DNA from: Phoebastria nigripes
Taxonomy: Eukaryota; Chordata; Aves; Procellariiformes; Diomedeidae
Direction of reading: 5' to 3'
Assembly (NCBI GenBank): GCA_035582835.1
Contig: JAYKAV010002553.1
Coordinates: 529,807-593,806, forward strand
Length of the DNA: 64,000 nt
The number at the start of each line of letters is the position of its first letter. Position 1 is the stretch's first letter. The notes under the pieces were generated by a model. It saw only the letters and a list, made by a program, of their open reading frames with translations, had not been told where the DNA came from and searched no databases. The position numbers were made by a program, and so were the translations under genes. Positions 13,345 through 27,400 of the stretch are shown one piece after another.

Positions 13345-15352
13345 GTATTATTTTCAGTTGCTGCCTTCTCCAGTTTAAGTGGAGAGGGGAAGGGGAGGCA
13401 GGATTGATTACTGCTAAGGGTAAGTCCTTGAAAACATAGTTGAGATGAGGTGGTTTATACTACATAGCTTTTCCTCTAGAGGCTATAGCCTGGCCTCCGA
13501 AATTCAGTGGACAATGAATGGCAAGCACCAGACAGAACAAACCAGGCTGAAAATCAGACTGAACTTCAGGTAGGTCCTTAGGAGATGAATGCAGAGGAAG
13601 AGAGCTGTCTGGTACGTGGTGTATCTCCTTTAAAGCAGGAGCTTTGGGGGCAATGATGACACATACAGAGCTGTTCTGAATAAACTCCAGTTCAGCNGAA
13701 CACCAGGCACCGGCGGGGCAAGCACAGAGAAGGGAGATGATTCGGAAAGGCCACCTTGCAAGAACAACATAAACTACGATGTACAGACTGAGATCTTTGG
13801 CACGTGATCAGGAAACACATCCAGCTCTGAATACTTCAAGGGGGTTTATCCCAGGAAATAAGCAGCACAGGCTGCAGGCAGAAAGAACAAGGAGGGGAGG
13901 TGTCATACCTATACCTGCCATGACGAATTTGGTTCACAAATCATAGAAGTAGCTAAGAGTCACTCAGATTTGTTGGAGAGCATGTAGGACCCTTAAAGGA
14001 GCTCTGAACAAATGCAGAAGTGGGGAGGAAGGAAAGTGACACCACATCACAGCACAAATCCACTAAAAAACGGCATGCCCTCTGATGGGGCTAATATAAT
14101 AAAAACTAAGGCAGGATTTGTAACTAAGAACCTGAGTTCCTGCTACCCTGATTAAAATCCCAGGTGTGTCACTGGATTAATGCAAACACCTTCCTCAGTA
14201 TTAGTTTCACATAGGCTATGTCCAGGTAGATGAGTCAAGATGGTGACACGCTCCTCTTCCTCTGCTCCAAGCTAGCCAGGCACAAAGACGACTGTGATCT
14301 GGAATATTGAACCACACCAGTAATGAGCTAGCACACTTCTCAAGGGCACAACGCTACCACATGCCCAGACTCTACTGGCTTGGAGCTACAAGTAGCCTGA
14401 GCTCCTATCTGCCTCAATCTGTCTATTGCAGTTACGCCAAAGACTCCCCTATAGCTTGGCACTCAGTTCTTCTCTCAGCACCCTTCACGGCTCTGCCCTC
14501 ACTTTAACAGGCCTGCTTGGCACATCACCGCTATCCTTCCTCTTCTGCACCCAAGGTGCAAGAACAACTCCCCCCACCCCCTCCCATCATATTACCTGTA
14601 TCCATAGCATCAGATTCAAAACCTTTATCAACGCTCTTGCTCCCTGGTTCTATGTTATCCCAGCACAACAGAGATCTGTTTTGTACACAGCTGAATCTTT
14701 TAATAAACTGTCTCTGGTTTACAGAGATACAAAACAACATGCCACATAAAAGGCATTTTTATTAATATTAGTTTTCATTGAATCCTTTTATTTTTCTCAG
14801 CCAACATAAATTTTCACTGCAAATTGCCAAAGTGCATGTCTTTAAATCAGCATGGAGAAGTTTTATAGGTACAATATCTGTAGCAGTAGTACCACTGAGC
14901 TACATTAGCAGGAAGCATCCAGCAAATGAATAAAGAAGACAGGTTCAAAATAAATGTCTTTTGTTCCCAGAAATAAGTAGATAGCATTAAACCATTGTGT
15001 ACTGCCTTCTGATTTTCCTCTTCATTTTAATGCGCTTTTCATAAGCGGTCCTTTTCAGACGTCCCAGTCACATTCTCATTCACCTATATGAAGTGCTATT
15101 CTAAAAAGAAATAAACAAAACAGTTTAAAAAAAATCCACCTACAAACCACCCAAGCCTTCATAGCTACAAAAGAGACCCAGCTCCTTAGCAAAGTATTAG
15201 CAATTTGCTCTGTAGCACTGTATTGTCCTTTTCTGCAATTGAAAAGGTAGTTCTGCCACAAACACTGCTGCAAAAACAGAAACTTAAGGTTTCATGTTTA
15301 TAGCTTCCTAGTGATTTCCACATCAGATGTGCTCAGCTTACACATGAAAAGG

Positions 15353-15353
<1 letters not shown>

Positions 15354-15383
<30 letters not shown>
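15354..15383. repeat. Poly(T) tract, 30 bases
   Basis: An uninterrupted T run on the plus strand (poly(A) on the host-sense strand). No recognisable retroposed sequence sits beside it. Confidence 0.9.
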
Positions 15384-15385
<2 letters not shown>

Positions 15386-15415
15386 CTCCTTCCACTAGAC
15401 CCTCAACTCAGAAGC

Positions 15416-15456
15416 ACTTTAGGTCCTTCCTAAAAAAACTTTAGGTCCTTCCTAAA
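15416..15456 (+). repeat. 19-bp direct repeat, two copies
   Basis: ACTTTAGGTCCTTCCTAAA occurs at 15416-15434 and again at 15438-15456, separated by three A bases. The copies are identical. It looks like a small tandem duplication just after the poly(T) tract. Confidence 0.9.
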
Positions 15457-17604
15457 GCCAGGCGACGTCTACATCAACAACAGGAAAACACAAATCTTTT
15501 AAAAAAGAAAAATTATTTAAAACATTTAAAGGATTGTATGGTCCCACAAGACCTCTGGAGCTAAGCCTACTTTCCAACAATGTTCCATATTAGCTTTGAG
15601 TTTAAAAAGCCAAAAAGTTTCAACAATTTATGCTGAAATGTCAATGCAAACGGAAGATTTTTGCTTTGTTTGGGCTTATGATGTCCCTTCCTCCTTTNGA
15701 AACTGAAAAACCAAAATCAAATGACATTTAAAGGCTTAAAGATACAAAAATCATTTTCTTCTTTCAAAGCATCAGTTCATCACAAATATATTCAATGTGA
15801 ATAGTTTGGAACTCTCTTTTAGAGTAAATGTTTGACCATCTGAAATTTCTCACTGGCAAATATTTGGTTATTCATTCCCCTCCCATTCTTCCTCTCTCCT
15901 ACATCATTACTGCAATTCACTTGCCCTGCAGGCTAAAGGATGCCCTCGGAGGTATATACACAACCTTAAGCTTTTAGAACACAGCTACACACAGCGTACC
16001 TGAAGCCCTTCTATGCCAATCCCATGAAGGACAGATGCAACTCATTGCAAAGAAAATCTCATCCTTTTTTCTTCCTTCCTCACCACGTTTCAGTTCAATT
16101 AAAAAACTTCAGTTTAATTAAATCAGCCCAAACCCCTCTGAGACAAAAATGTACTGGTGTCACAAGTAACTGTCTACTTACCGGCAAAAGTAAAAATATC
16201 TTTGCACGATTTGCACTAGTTTAGAAAACACACCTTAACTTTACACAAACTTTTAAAGAAGATGTTCAGAAATGGCTAGATACCTGCTCACTGCCCTGTA
16301 GATATACTGACTCCTGCAAAAAAGAGGAAAAAGGAAAAAAAAAAAAGAGGAAAGAGGAAAATCTACTTTCCAGTCACCAAGACCAGCATATCAGTCAGAC
16401 AGGAAAAAAAGGGAGATGACAGTGATAAAAATCTGCCCTAGAGAGAAATCCTGTTTATTTACATACAACTAAAGCAACCCACCCCATTACTTAGTGACAA
16501 GAGGGACATCTGCTCTCTGGGAAGCCAAACAAGATAGCCATGAAGAGGGCAACAGCTTCCACATAATTACTGACTTTGCATCCCAAAAGGAAAACACTCA
16601 TTGCAATCCCTTGTGTTACAGAGTAGCCTAGATTTGGGGCTNCTTCTTGCTTCACATAGCTCAAAAACTTCCTTAATGTTAACGATAACCTGTGGGCATC
16701 AGTCAAACAGTAAAGGTGCACTGAGCTTTCATGAAAGATAAATTGTCTGGACCCACCCTGTTTCAACTTCTTGTAACTTCACTTCTTATTGCCCGAAATT
16801 TAAGATTAATAACAGATTTAATTAATGAATATAGCACCAGATCACCATCTCTCAGAACCATAACACTGTAATCTTAAAGGATGAAGTGCACTGCACTCAC
16901 TTTATAAGGGTTTATGAAGCATGTGTTATAAAAGTACCTCAACCATAAGGCTTTTATACCTTGGCATTCACTTCAATACAATCCCATAAAATCCATGCAA
17001 TCTTTAAGTGTTAAAGGTGACTTTCACTACTGTATTTATTATTGGATAATGAAAAATGAGTCAGACACCCACAGAAACTGAGCAATGAAATAGAGTTTCC
17101 TGAGACTTTTGCATTGGGTCTGCATTATATGTACCATGACCAAAGAACCAAATAGCTCTCTCAAGACCTTTCAGGCACTTCATGTTAACCTCTCTCCAGA
17201 ACTTCCTTCCCATCAGGACCTCTCTGTAATTACAAACCAACCTCTACTCTGCAGAATCCCATTGCTTGTCTCTGAACTTTCCAGATGTCAACAGCTGTTT
17301 CTGTAAGCATCCAACTTCTGTGAAGGAACTCCTTCACAGACTCCTCCAGCTGTGCTGGAGACTGCAGTTCTCTACTCCAATAAGTTGATTTGAAAAGACA
17401 GCATAGATCTCTGACATTAACGTCAGGGGGACCCAATCTGTGGGTTCCCCATCTTTCCAGCATTGAGAGAGAATGATCAGAGCACATCATGCTCTGGTTA
17501 CATGCAGGTCCTACGTCTTTGTAGAATGTTTTGTCTTTTGTAGAGGGTACATGAAAGACAAGGACCATTACAAGCTAGAAAGTAATAAGCTATAAAATGA
17601 AAAC

Positions 17605-17621
17605 TTTTTTTTTTTTTTTTT
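17605..17621. repeat. Poly(T) tract, 17 bases
   Basis: A simple homopolymer in the intron. Confidence 0.85.
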
Positions 17622-19449
17622 AACCTAAAACAGCAGGGTCTTCTGGTGATACACAAAAGAGGACATCACTGGGGTGCTTGTTCATTTTTATGAATATCAA
17701 ATCCTCTTCTGAAATGCAATATGTAATTATTCTGCTGTCCCCTTGTTATATAGACAGCCCATCTTCAAAATTGAGAGCAAGTTTCATCATAAGTTTTGTA
17801 AGTTGTACCACAACAATACTCTGCGTAGATGTCAAGACCATTTTGTCAATCAGAAATGATGCAAGCATAAATCTGCTGTCCAAACAGCACACCCTCCCCA
17901 CCAAGATCAAGCACCCCAGGTTCACTGTTAACTTGAAAAGCCCCTCAGCAGAATCCTGGTACTGTCAGAAATAAAACTGAGTTTTAGCTACAACCAACCC
18001 AATATGTGCCTTGTCTCAACAGAACTTGGAACCAATAGTTCAAGTGAGCATAAGTCTGGCCTATGAGTATGAATAATCTACGTGCATGAGATACTAGTAT
18101 CACACTCAGACACTGAACATGCAATTGGAATACATAGTCCCAGCATTTGCTACGTACAGTTGGCTCAGTCAGGGAAGAGTACACATTTGAGATTACAGCA
18201 TCTCAGTAATTCTTTCATTTGCTCCTCGTAAAGATTAAACAGATGGAGATGCCAGAAAGACTTTGGGGAGACTCTGAGATAGAGCAGTTTGGTGGCAAAA
18301 GAATGATTATCTATCATCCTCCTATCTGAAAATCCATAGGAGAGATATCTTACACGATTAACTCTGAGAAAAGAGATTAGTAAAAGCACGTCAAATGAGG
18401 ACCAGCACCACCTTGCCTTCTCTAAGGAGATGCACATCAGCCCACCATGCTTGTTCAGAGTGAATAACCCTGGTTAATCTTTCTGACCTCTATTGTTTCT
18501 CATATCTAATTATATCCAGATTACAATTAAAATTAATTGTTCAGATTTGTACAAAATTAAAACAGGCTCTTGGCATCGCAGCCATACCTGCCATAAATCG
18601 CCATACCAAAACAAAACACTTCACAGAATTCCAAGCTCACATGCCCCATCCCCTATGGAGAGAGCACTTCATTTAATTACCACCTCCAGCAGCTGCACAA
18701 GAGCACAGATGCACCTTGCAGGATGCCCTGAGGATCAGGAGCAAATCAAGGCTAAATTGGATACAGAGCAAGAGCCCCTCAAGGAAAACCACTCTGCCAT
18801 CCTCCTTGGCAGGTGGGAAATGAAAATATATCATGGCTGNAAGGCCTAGGCAAAATCAGAGCTGGGAAAAGAACTCAGACACTCTAAGGCTGCCATCCTA
18901 ACCTGCCCACAATGCCAAATCCCAGGCTGGATCCAATTTGCATGCACAGGAGTGGAATAAGCCATCGTACTAGACCCAACAAAGCAGAACGGCTCATCTT
19001 TGTTTTACTGCTAAGCAGGTCAGAACAACATGTGTCCCCGCTTTCTCTTGTCTTTTTGGCACTGGACACATGTACTTTTCACTTTTAATTACAAGGCACA
19101 GCAAGCATTTGCTTGTTAAATTTCAGGTGCCAGTGGGGATGGAAGCCATCCAAAAAGCATGTGTTTGACCTGGCAAAGAGTGACTGATTGGCAACAGCCA
19201 CATGCTTGGTTGTAAAACCTTTTCATTGTCACAGCAAGNCTGAGTTTACCCAAGGTTACTCCATTATACTCTTGTTACAGCTGCACATTCTTCAGCTCCC
19301 CACAGATCATCAGAGCAAAGTCCTCTGTCACAGTAATCCCACCTTCCTGAGGCCACTTCGGTGCTGCGTGCTGTTCAGCTATTTTGCCAAAGGCTTTTCC
19401 ATATCACAGCACGTTCATGCGTAGTTCCCCTCTACAAACTGCCAAATGG

Positions 19450-19454
19450 GTTAC
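19450..19454. repeat. Target site duplication of the 19.4 kb LTR, left copy
   Basis: GTTAC directly abuts the LTR and is repeated at 20032-20036 on the other side. Confidence 0.9.
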
Positions 19455-20031
19455 TGTTGTGGTTTAACCCCAGCCAGCAGCTAAGCACCACACAGCCGCT
19501 CGCTCACTCCCCCCACGGTGGGATGGGGGAGAGAATCGGAAGGGTAAATGTGAGAAAACTCNTGGNTTGAGATAAAGACAGTTTAATAGGTAAAGCAAAA
19601 GCCGCGCACGCAAACAAAGCAAAACAAGGAATTCCTTCACTACTTCCCATCGGCAGGCAGGTGTGCAGCCATCNCCAGGAAAGCNGGGCTCCATCACGCA
19701 TAACGGTTACTTGGGAAGACAAACGCCATCACTCCAAACGTCCCCCCCTTCCTTCTTCTTCCCCCAGCTTTATATACTAAGCATGACATCATATGGTATG
19801 GAATACCCCATTGGCCAGTTGGGTTAGCTGTCCTGGCTATGCTCCCTCCCAGCTTCTTGTGCACCTGGCAGAGCATGGGAAGCTGAAAAGTCCTTGACTA
19901 GTGTAAACATTACTTAGCAACAACTAAAACATCANTGTGTTATCAACATTATTCTCATACTAAATCCAAAACATAGCACTATACCAACTACTAGGAAGAA
20001 AACGAACTCTATCCCAGCTGAAACCAGGACT
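19455..20031 (-). mobile_element. Solo LTR, ERVL-like, minus strand (same sense as host gene)
   Basis: A 577-bp LTR lies between perfect 5-bp target duplications GTTAC at 19450-19454 and 20032-20036. On the plus strand it starts TGTTGTGGTTTAACCCCAGC and ends CAGCTGAAACCAGGACT, the reverse complement of the other LTR copies here; the last base departs from the expected A. Read on the minus strand it has a TATATAAAG box (19776-19768) and an ATTAAA polyadenylation-type signal (19587-19582). No internal retroviral sequence or second LTR is attached, so it is a solo LTR left by LTR-LTR recombination. The 5-bp duplication favours an ERVL-type integrase. It lies between the two SorCS exons in the direction of transcription. 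Confidence 0.92.
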
Positions 20032-20036
20032 GTTAC
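20032..20036. repeat. Target site duplication of the 19.4 kb LTR, right copy
   Basis: GTTAC, identical to the left copy at 19450-19454. Confidence 0.9.
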
Positions 20037-23000
20037 AAGCATCACCACTGATGGCTGGTTTTGTATATATCCAGTTTGACCAGCACTTCTATGACTGGGC
20101 CTGGATCAGAAGTAGAAGGAACCCGAGCTGGTGACCTTAAGCAACAACCAGTGCTTCCACAGGAAAAACAGACGCCAAATCAGCAAAAGAGAAATGTAAA
20201 GCTTCTGACCTATATTATGCTTTACTCTGGAGGCTGGTATTTCTGCATAGCATAGTTCTCCATGATGCCTTTTTACTCTTCTCGATTCTATATAGGAAAT
20301 CCCTAACTATTGCAACATCTGACACATTGTTTTGTGGTCACCAGCTTTTTCTAGTGACACAGAACAGCTCTGATCCCAAACTGTGTGCACAGAAAGAGAA
20401 AAGCAGCATTCACTGTTGTAATTGTATGTTATTTGAGTAAATGCATGGTTGTGCTATTCTCCATAGAACTACAAAGTAATTTTCACCATTATGGTAACTT
20501 ACGTGTAAGCAGAAATAGTTACAGAAAATAGTGTTATCAGTAAGGAGAGGCTGTGTGCACCACAGCTGCTGGAACTGAGAACACCATTTATATAAAACTC
20601 CTCTGATTACAGGTCTCACTTGGGAGAATACTTTACATGTGGGAATAAGTTTACTCACAGTAGTTGCCCCATTACAGAAAAGAGATGTGCATGGATAGTT
20701 ACTCATGGGGGTAAACTTTTGCAGCCCGTATACAGCAGTCTATTTCATTTGAGGACAGTAGAGTGTTTCGTGACTCTTTAGAAAAATAACAATTGTATTA
20801 TGTATCTCCCTTGAGGCCATTAAACCTGAATACAATTTTAAATGCATCATTGCTTTTCCTCTGCTTACACACTTTATTTTTCTGCTTTTTAGTCAGATTG
20901 CAGAAAGAACATAGACAACAGTCAGCTTTATCAATGTTCACATCCAGATGCTAATGATCTATCTCAATTTACTCACCTGGCATCTATTACTCATGTTCCT
21001 CACTGTCCCTAATGTATTTCTCTTCCTAACATTCCCCCACTGGAGGAAGCCAAGGAGGTAGGAGAAGGTCTATCCTTTTTCTGCATGGAAGGCTGAGGCC
21101 CCCAAAAACTAAAGGTTAAAGTTACAAAACATGATGGCATTGCAGTGCTCTGCACAGCAGCACTCAGCTCTAAGCTATCCACTGTGGTTGCAAGCTCTGC
21201 ACGCTAACTCAGGTGCCAGAGATCCTAATATATGGGAAGGTTCAGGACCTAGGAACAGGATTCACAACTACCAGCTCACTGGCTTTAACATTTTCCATTA
21301 CATTTGCAAAATTAGCTTCCAACGATACAGTCCTTGCAGGTTTATGGTAGAAGTCTTATCTGCAATTACACACCAAGAAGGTGAGTGACTGCCCCAGTGG
21401 CTGTGAACCATACCCGCTATGTCCTATTCCAACAGGGTCACTGATACCTCACAGCCTTGGGAAAAACCACATACTTTCTGCATCCTTCCATGCACATACA
21501 TAAGCCCTGGTCACTGCAGTGTCCTGAAGAACTAGTGTAAGAGGAAAGGAAATTGGAAAAGGGGACAAAGGTTTTATCTGCAGCACAACCCTGACACTTT
21601 GGTTTAGGAATCAGTTGGCAAAAGGATCACAGTGCTGCTTGGGATAAAGCATTTTACACAGAGTTGATCACATCAGAGCTGAAGTCAGAGTTACTGCACT
21701 TACACTGTAAGAGGCAGATGCACACATATGGCAGAAAGTGAGACAGTGTCCTGACCCTTCAACCGCCAGCATGTACCCTGCAGACGCTGCTAATCTATTC
21801 TACTAAAAAAGAGAATTCACTCAATGAGTAATGCTGGATTTCTTTATTCTTCACTTTGGAAAAGAATGAAATAAAAAGACATTTTGCCACAGATTGTTGG
21901 GTTTGAGGGTTGGGGTTGGTGGGATGGTGATTTTCCTTAAAGAAAATCCTTTTCCCAAGGCTGTGAGGTATCAGCGTCCTGATGAACTAGCTCATATCAC
22001 TAAANATCAAGGTCAGAACATTATGCAGTCTTCAAAAGGACCCACCTGCCCCTTTTCCAAGAGCTGCTCTCCACCCATTCTATTATTTTTCCTCCTTTTT
22101 AATAACAGGACATGCTGACTCGTTATTATTGATTGATTATCCTGCTGCCTGTGAAGCACCATTCTCCTCCTCGTTAATTTAAAACTACCTCATTTTTCAT
22201 ACTTCATAAATTAATATATTATTGGAGCTGCAGCAGTAAAGGAGATAGCCATGTTTCATAGAGAGGTAGGGAGGGTGGAGAAAGGAGGAAGTCTCATAAA
22301 CCTGCCCTACATCAGGATCTGCAGCTGTGCCCGTCCTGCTGACAAGCTGGGTGTTAAGTACAGGCAGCCCCTTACAAGGTGATGCATCCTGACAGTCCCT
22401 CTGTGTTCCTGTAACCAAGGCAGGGCACTCTGAAAGCTCACACAGGTCTGCTCTGCCCACTTCATAAAAGCAATGGCCACGCTAAGTGGCAAAATTGCAG
22501 CTTTATTTTAGTGGATATTATAACTTCTGATCTGTCCTTTAACACTTGCTAGCTAAATTAGAGCAAACTACCTCTTTATTAAATACTGACAGCCAACTCT
22601 GGGAAGCCCAGATCTAAATGTGGATGTGACCTTTCCAGTTTTACCCCATCTCTTCTCTCCATGACCTCGTACCATCCCTAAGGCTCTGTAGGGCCCTGAC
22701 TCTAGCAATACCAGGTGAAGCAGGCAGAGAGTTCAACAGGAGAGGTGGACTGACTTCTGGAAGCCAGACACGGCAGCCCTGTCATAGATGTGCACCAGTA
22801 TCCTACCAAGGTGAGTCTTACCTGATAACTGGCCTTTTTTCCTCAAACGGTATTTGCAAGTCCTGGAAAAACAAAGCTGACATATTGCCTTGGGTTTCTC
22901 CCATCCTTCACCTTCGCAATCTGACTCTCCAGCCACTCCAGTAGACAATGAAGTGCAGTGATACCCTCCTCAACCAATTTTAGGTTTTTAGGATGATGGG

Positions 23001-24353
23001 GCTGAGAATTGTATGTTTAAAGTAGTAGATACCTACATTTACCATCACAAACAGTGCCAAACAAACACCGCTCACCTACTCTGTTTTTGCACACAAAGCA
23101 ACCTCAGGGAAGTGTGCATGGTAAATAAGTCAAATCCAAAGGGTTTGAATTCTGATTTGCCTTTCCCTAAAACCTGTGCCTGGTTCAAACGCCTGGCCTG
23201 CAAATTCAAGTGGCCAATTTTTTCCCAAAGCCCCANGCAGCATCTAAGCAGGGATTTCAGGATCACAGTGCCAGTCCTTGGTGGATAAACGACATAGCAG
23301 GTGTCTGACTGCTTTTTTCTTATTTTACTTAAACATCATGCTTACTTTTATCAACCAGACTTGCAATATCTGTGAAGACTAAAATGACATTTATTTAACA
23401 AAACATTTTTCATAAAGCCAACTTAGACAGCCCTCATTTTATTACCTATCTTTATTAATTAAATCTGCATTAGGTTTCCATTCGCTTTCAATACTTACCT
23501 CAGCACTAACCAAACGTGTATTAAATGAGTTCAGAAACCTATGAAAAATGCAAGTAAAAGCTCTTGGAATGCCTAAGTACAAAGACATGAAATGCAGATG
23601 CATAAAGGCACACACAGGCAACCCTAATTCTGGAATTTCATAATAGATGAACTTTTTTTTCTTCATGAACACTGAAACGATGGCTTTCAATACAGTATCT
23701 TTAAGATAGGTATAAACAGAAACAGATACCCATCTCTCTCCTAACCCTCTCCCCTCCACCCCCATTAAATAACGCCATATGTGAGCGTTTTGTTAAATAT
23801 CTCAATTGTGTTTATTTTTAGAAACAGCTGATGAGCAGTGGGTGAGGTTCACTGGGGTTTGGGNTTTTTTGTTTGTTTTTTTAATGCATCTGCTTTTTCA
23901 GAGAATTAACTGAAAAAAACCCAAGAATCTCCAGTTTTCATGTTCATGCATACCAAGGGACAGCCTTCCCTGGAGTACAACGATCAGATTGTCCCTGTTT
24001 AAGAAAGGGGAAAACTTCTGTTGGGGATCTCTCATAAGCTTGGGTCCCAGTTCTGTGCTGTCTGTGCTAACAAATGGTCATATCCCAGACCACAGATGCT
24101 ATACGACTTCCATTTATCTCTATGATTTATGTCAAGTCAGAAGTAGTAAGATTAAAAACTGCAAACAAACAGACAGTAGTTTCTTCTTTCTTTAAGTACA
24201 GGAGCCTACAGGTCAGGTCAGGTCCCAGTGGGGCATCTGACATGCCAGGCCCCACAGTCCCAGGCTGCAGCAGGGCAGAGCACTCTTTCACAGGAGCCCC
24301 TTGACTACAAAGATTCACAAGGAAGTACAATCCCCAAATATAGTAATAATAAC

Positions 24354-24357
<4 letters not shown>

Positions 24358-24391
<34 letters not shown>

Positions 24392-24412
24392 NNNNNNNNN
24401 NNNNNNNNNNNN
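24358..24412. repeat. Poly(A) tract running into a 21-N gap
   Basis: At least 34 A bases (24358-24391) are followed by 21 N (24392-24412). The homopolymer probably broke the assembly, so its true length is unknown. Confidence 0.9.
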
Positions 24413-27400
24413 ACTCATATGTTGCCTTTACATCTCAACATCTTCCATTCATTGATCTTGAACCATGTTTAAAACACTATAAACTAAGTCATCCAGCATC
24501 TAGAAACTATATTTCTCATATAGGAAAGGTCTGAGAAACCTAATCTGACTTTTCTGAATTCAANAGAGACAATAAAAATCCCTTCAAAAGGAGAAATTCC
24601 TAAAGTCCTCTTCTCCAAGTATTACAACACATCTGTAACTCAAGAGATTTCTTTCACGCAGTTTTCAGGTCATGGTTCTGCAAACATTTACAAAAATTCT
24701 CTCTTCTCAGGTGACAAATTCAAGTTGAATTAATCAGACAAGTAGAGAGAATCCCGTGCACAACAGCTCACAAGACTGCACCTTGTAGATAAAACACGTC
24801 ATGTCACATATCCTCTGACTCTGCCATGGATGTTGTCGGTGACCTTGAGGAAATCATCTTTGCTTCATCAGTAAGTGAAGAAAAATATTACTTCTTCATT
24901 CGCATTTTATTCTTCTATTTAAACTGTCAGTTCTGGAGACTGACAGTGACTGTCCCTGAAGTGTATTTATGAGACAGAATACACTGTGATGTTAACCAGA
25001 TCGCAGTCACATTTGTACAATCCACTGATATAACCAGAGCAGACAAATCTGAGCTCAGCTAAGCCAGATGCTGTGCTTCAGAGCTACAGCCTTTCCTGTA
25101 CAGCAGTAGGCAGGTTCTGCCCACGTAGGCTCTGGACTGGGTGGCATGGTTTTTAGAGTGCTGAGGAGCACAGGAACATCATACACAGCTCAACCGGTCC
25201 AGAGAAGGGGTACATGAAGAGACGATTACAACTCCATTCGCAGCTCAGGAAATTTAGGCCCTGTTAATGGCAGCTGCAAAACCAAGAGCTATTTAGTAAC
25301 TGTATTGCATTGGGCTGAAGGGAAAGATTAGGGATAAAAGACAGTAGAAACAACTAGTTCTATCACTCCTGCCCTGTGGCTCTAACTCAGCCCCATCGCC
25401 TTTGTGTTATAAATACGTTCTCTGAGATCACACCAGCAAGTGCCAGTTTGCAGCACATGCTGTTTATCACAGTGTCAGCATAATAAGGAAAAAGGGTCCA
25501 AAGAAATCTTCCACTTAGGATACTCCAGAGCTCAGTTCCTCACCGATAGCTTGGGATGCAATCTTAGGAAAAAGCAGCAGATGACTAATGGGAGCTATGG
25601 CAAAGGATGGCAGCTCAGGTCAGGCTGGGTTAGCAAGCATCAGGTGCACGCTGGAACCTCTGCCACATCAGCCTATCACACATTTGATGAGTAAGGAGAA
25701 AACAAAATGCTGTGGAATTCCCTTTGGGACCATCAAATGAACTAAGAAATGAAGGCAAAACCAAAATCAGTTAGGACCATGGTTCTGCCCTGAGGCTCCA
25801 ATCGCAGCTGAGGAATTCCCTTTGGAGATACATGAGGCCAGGACAGGGTTTGCTTTCAGTTACTCTCCAAGTGAGCAAGAAGAAATAAAGAGGAGGTCAA
25901 AGTGACTTGCGCTCATTTAGGATCTCCAGCTTCTGTAAGAGGAGGTGTCACTCCCAATGTGCTAGCTAGTTTCCTGTCAGGTAGATGCATTCCTCTGCAA
26001 TTTCAGTATTACAGTCACAATTAACTTATTCCTTCATTAACCTGAACTGCAACGCAGCATTGCTCTCTGCCAGCTCATAAACAGTTGCTGCGCTTGATCC
26101 CCAAGAAGCTGCACAGAAACAAACAAATCTAATTAGATTTAGCTTTCAGAGCTTCTGACTCTCCAAACACCTCTAAACATTCCTCATTCTGATGAGCCAA
26201 GTTCAGAGGCATGACTAGGTATGGCAGGTGTGGCATGCCTTTGGCTTTTATAGCTTCAGTGATTTGGACTGCCCTTCCATTTTGACTCTATGACAACTGG
26301 AAACTAGTTTGCAAAGCCATTTTCTCAAAGCTCTTTAACTGAGCACCGTAACTTTATTTCTGCTTTATGCTGTTTGCAACTACTGTTCAAATCCCTTAGC
26401 TAGAAGGTCTATATATAAATAAAATCTCTAATGCTTCAGTTCTGGTACAAGGAAAAAATGGGGGGAATCCTCATTTCAATTACTGCACCTGGGTGATATT
26501 TCTGTGCAGAGAGTCAGCATAAAAGACTACAGACCTTTTAATTCTTCAAGTTATCACCTACAATAACGACGGTAACAGCGCAGGACAAAAGCAAAAGATG
26601 ACTGCATCCAATTGAATTGCAAAGCAAATTCATGAAGGAAGGTATTTCTAAGACATCAAAACTGTCATCCCGGATCTTAAATGCAATCAGGACCTCCCGT
26701 TCATCCACATCCCATCTGAGCAATACTATATACAGGCAAGTGCTTTTTGGTTTGATTTTGTCAGAGTTGTCATTCTCTTCCTTTTTCCTCTCTTCTTTTT
26801 CTTTTAAATGCTTTTTAACTCCATCCTCTCAACCTCCACAGGAATCTCAAGGGTAGAGATAAAAAAGGGGTTTTTAGCTAAACAACAACCTTCAACAAGA
26901 ATATGCATTCTTCACAGAACATTTCATGGAAAAAGTAATACATGAAATCTATGGTTCAACAACAGTTCCTTGAGATTCAAAATGGCACCTCATTGCCTGA
27001 AAGGAGCAGTGCTTCAGATATATGGGACTTCCGTTCTCATGTTCTTTCTCTACCCTTTGGAAGGACTTTGCATCCCTCTGTGAGACATCAATTCTAAAAT
27101 GAATCCTGTTATTGACAACCAAGAAGAAAGCAAATGTTCTCGGGATAGGGGATCTTACCCAGCAGACCAACCCATGCTAGAAAACAGGGACTCGCAGCAC
27201 TTTGGCTCCAAACAGTGCCATTTTTAAGTGCAGGCAGTTAGTCAAAGAATCACAGGCTTAACGTTTTGTGGAAATTATCCAATNTTCTGATTTTCTAACA
27301 GAAAGTTTTCAACAACCAAAAAGAAAAAAAAAATGGGATAGAAAGAAAATGGACATTTAAAAAGTCAAGAGAAATGTTCTTATTAAAATAGAAGAGACTT

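Noticed and set aside
14130..14220. Possible MIR-like fragment
   Set aside because: Only loose resemblance (CCTGAGTTCCTGCTACC and a late CCTTCCTCAGT); too weak to annotate.
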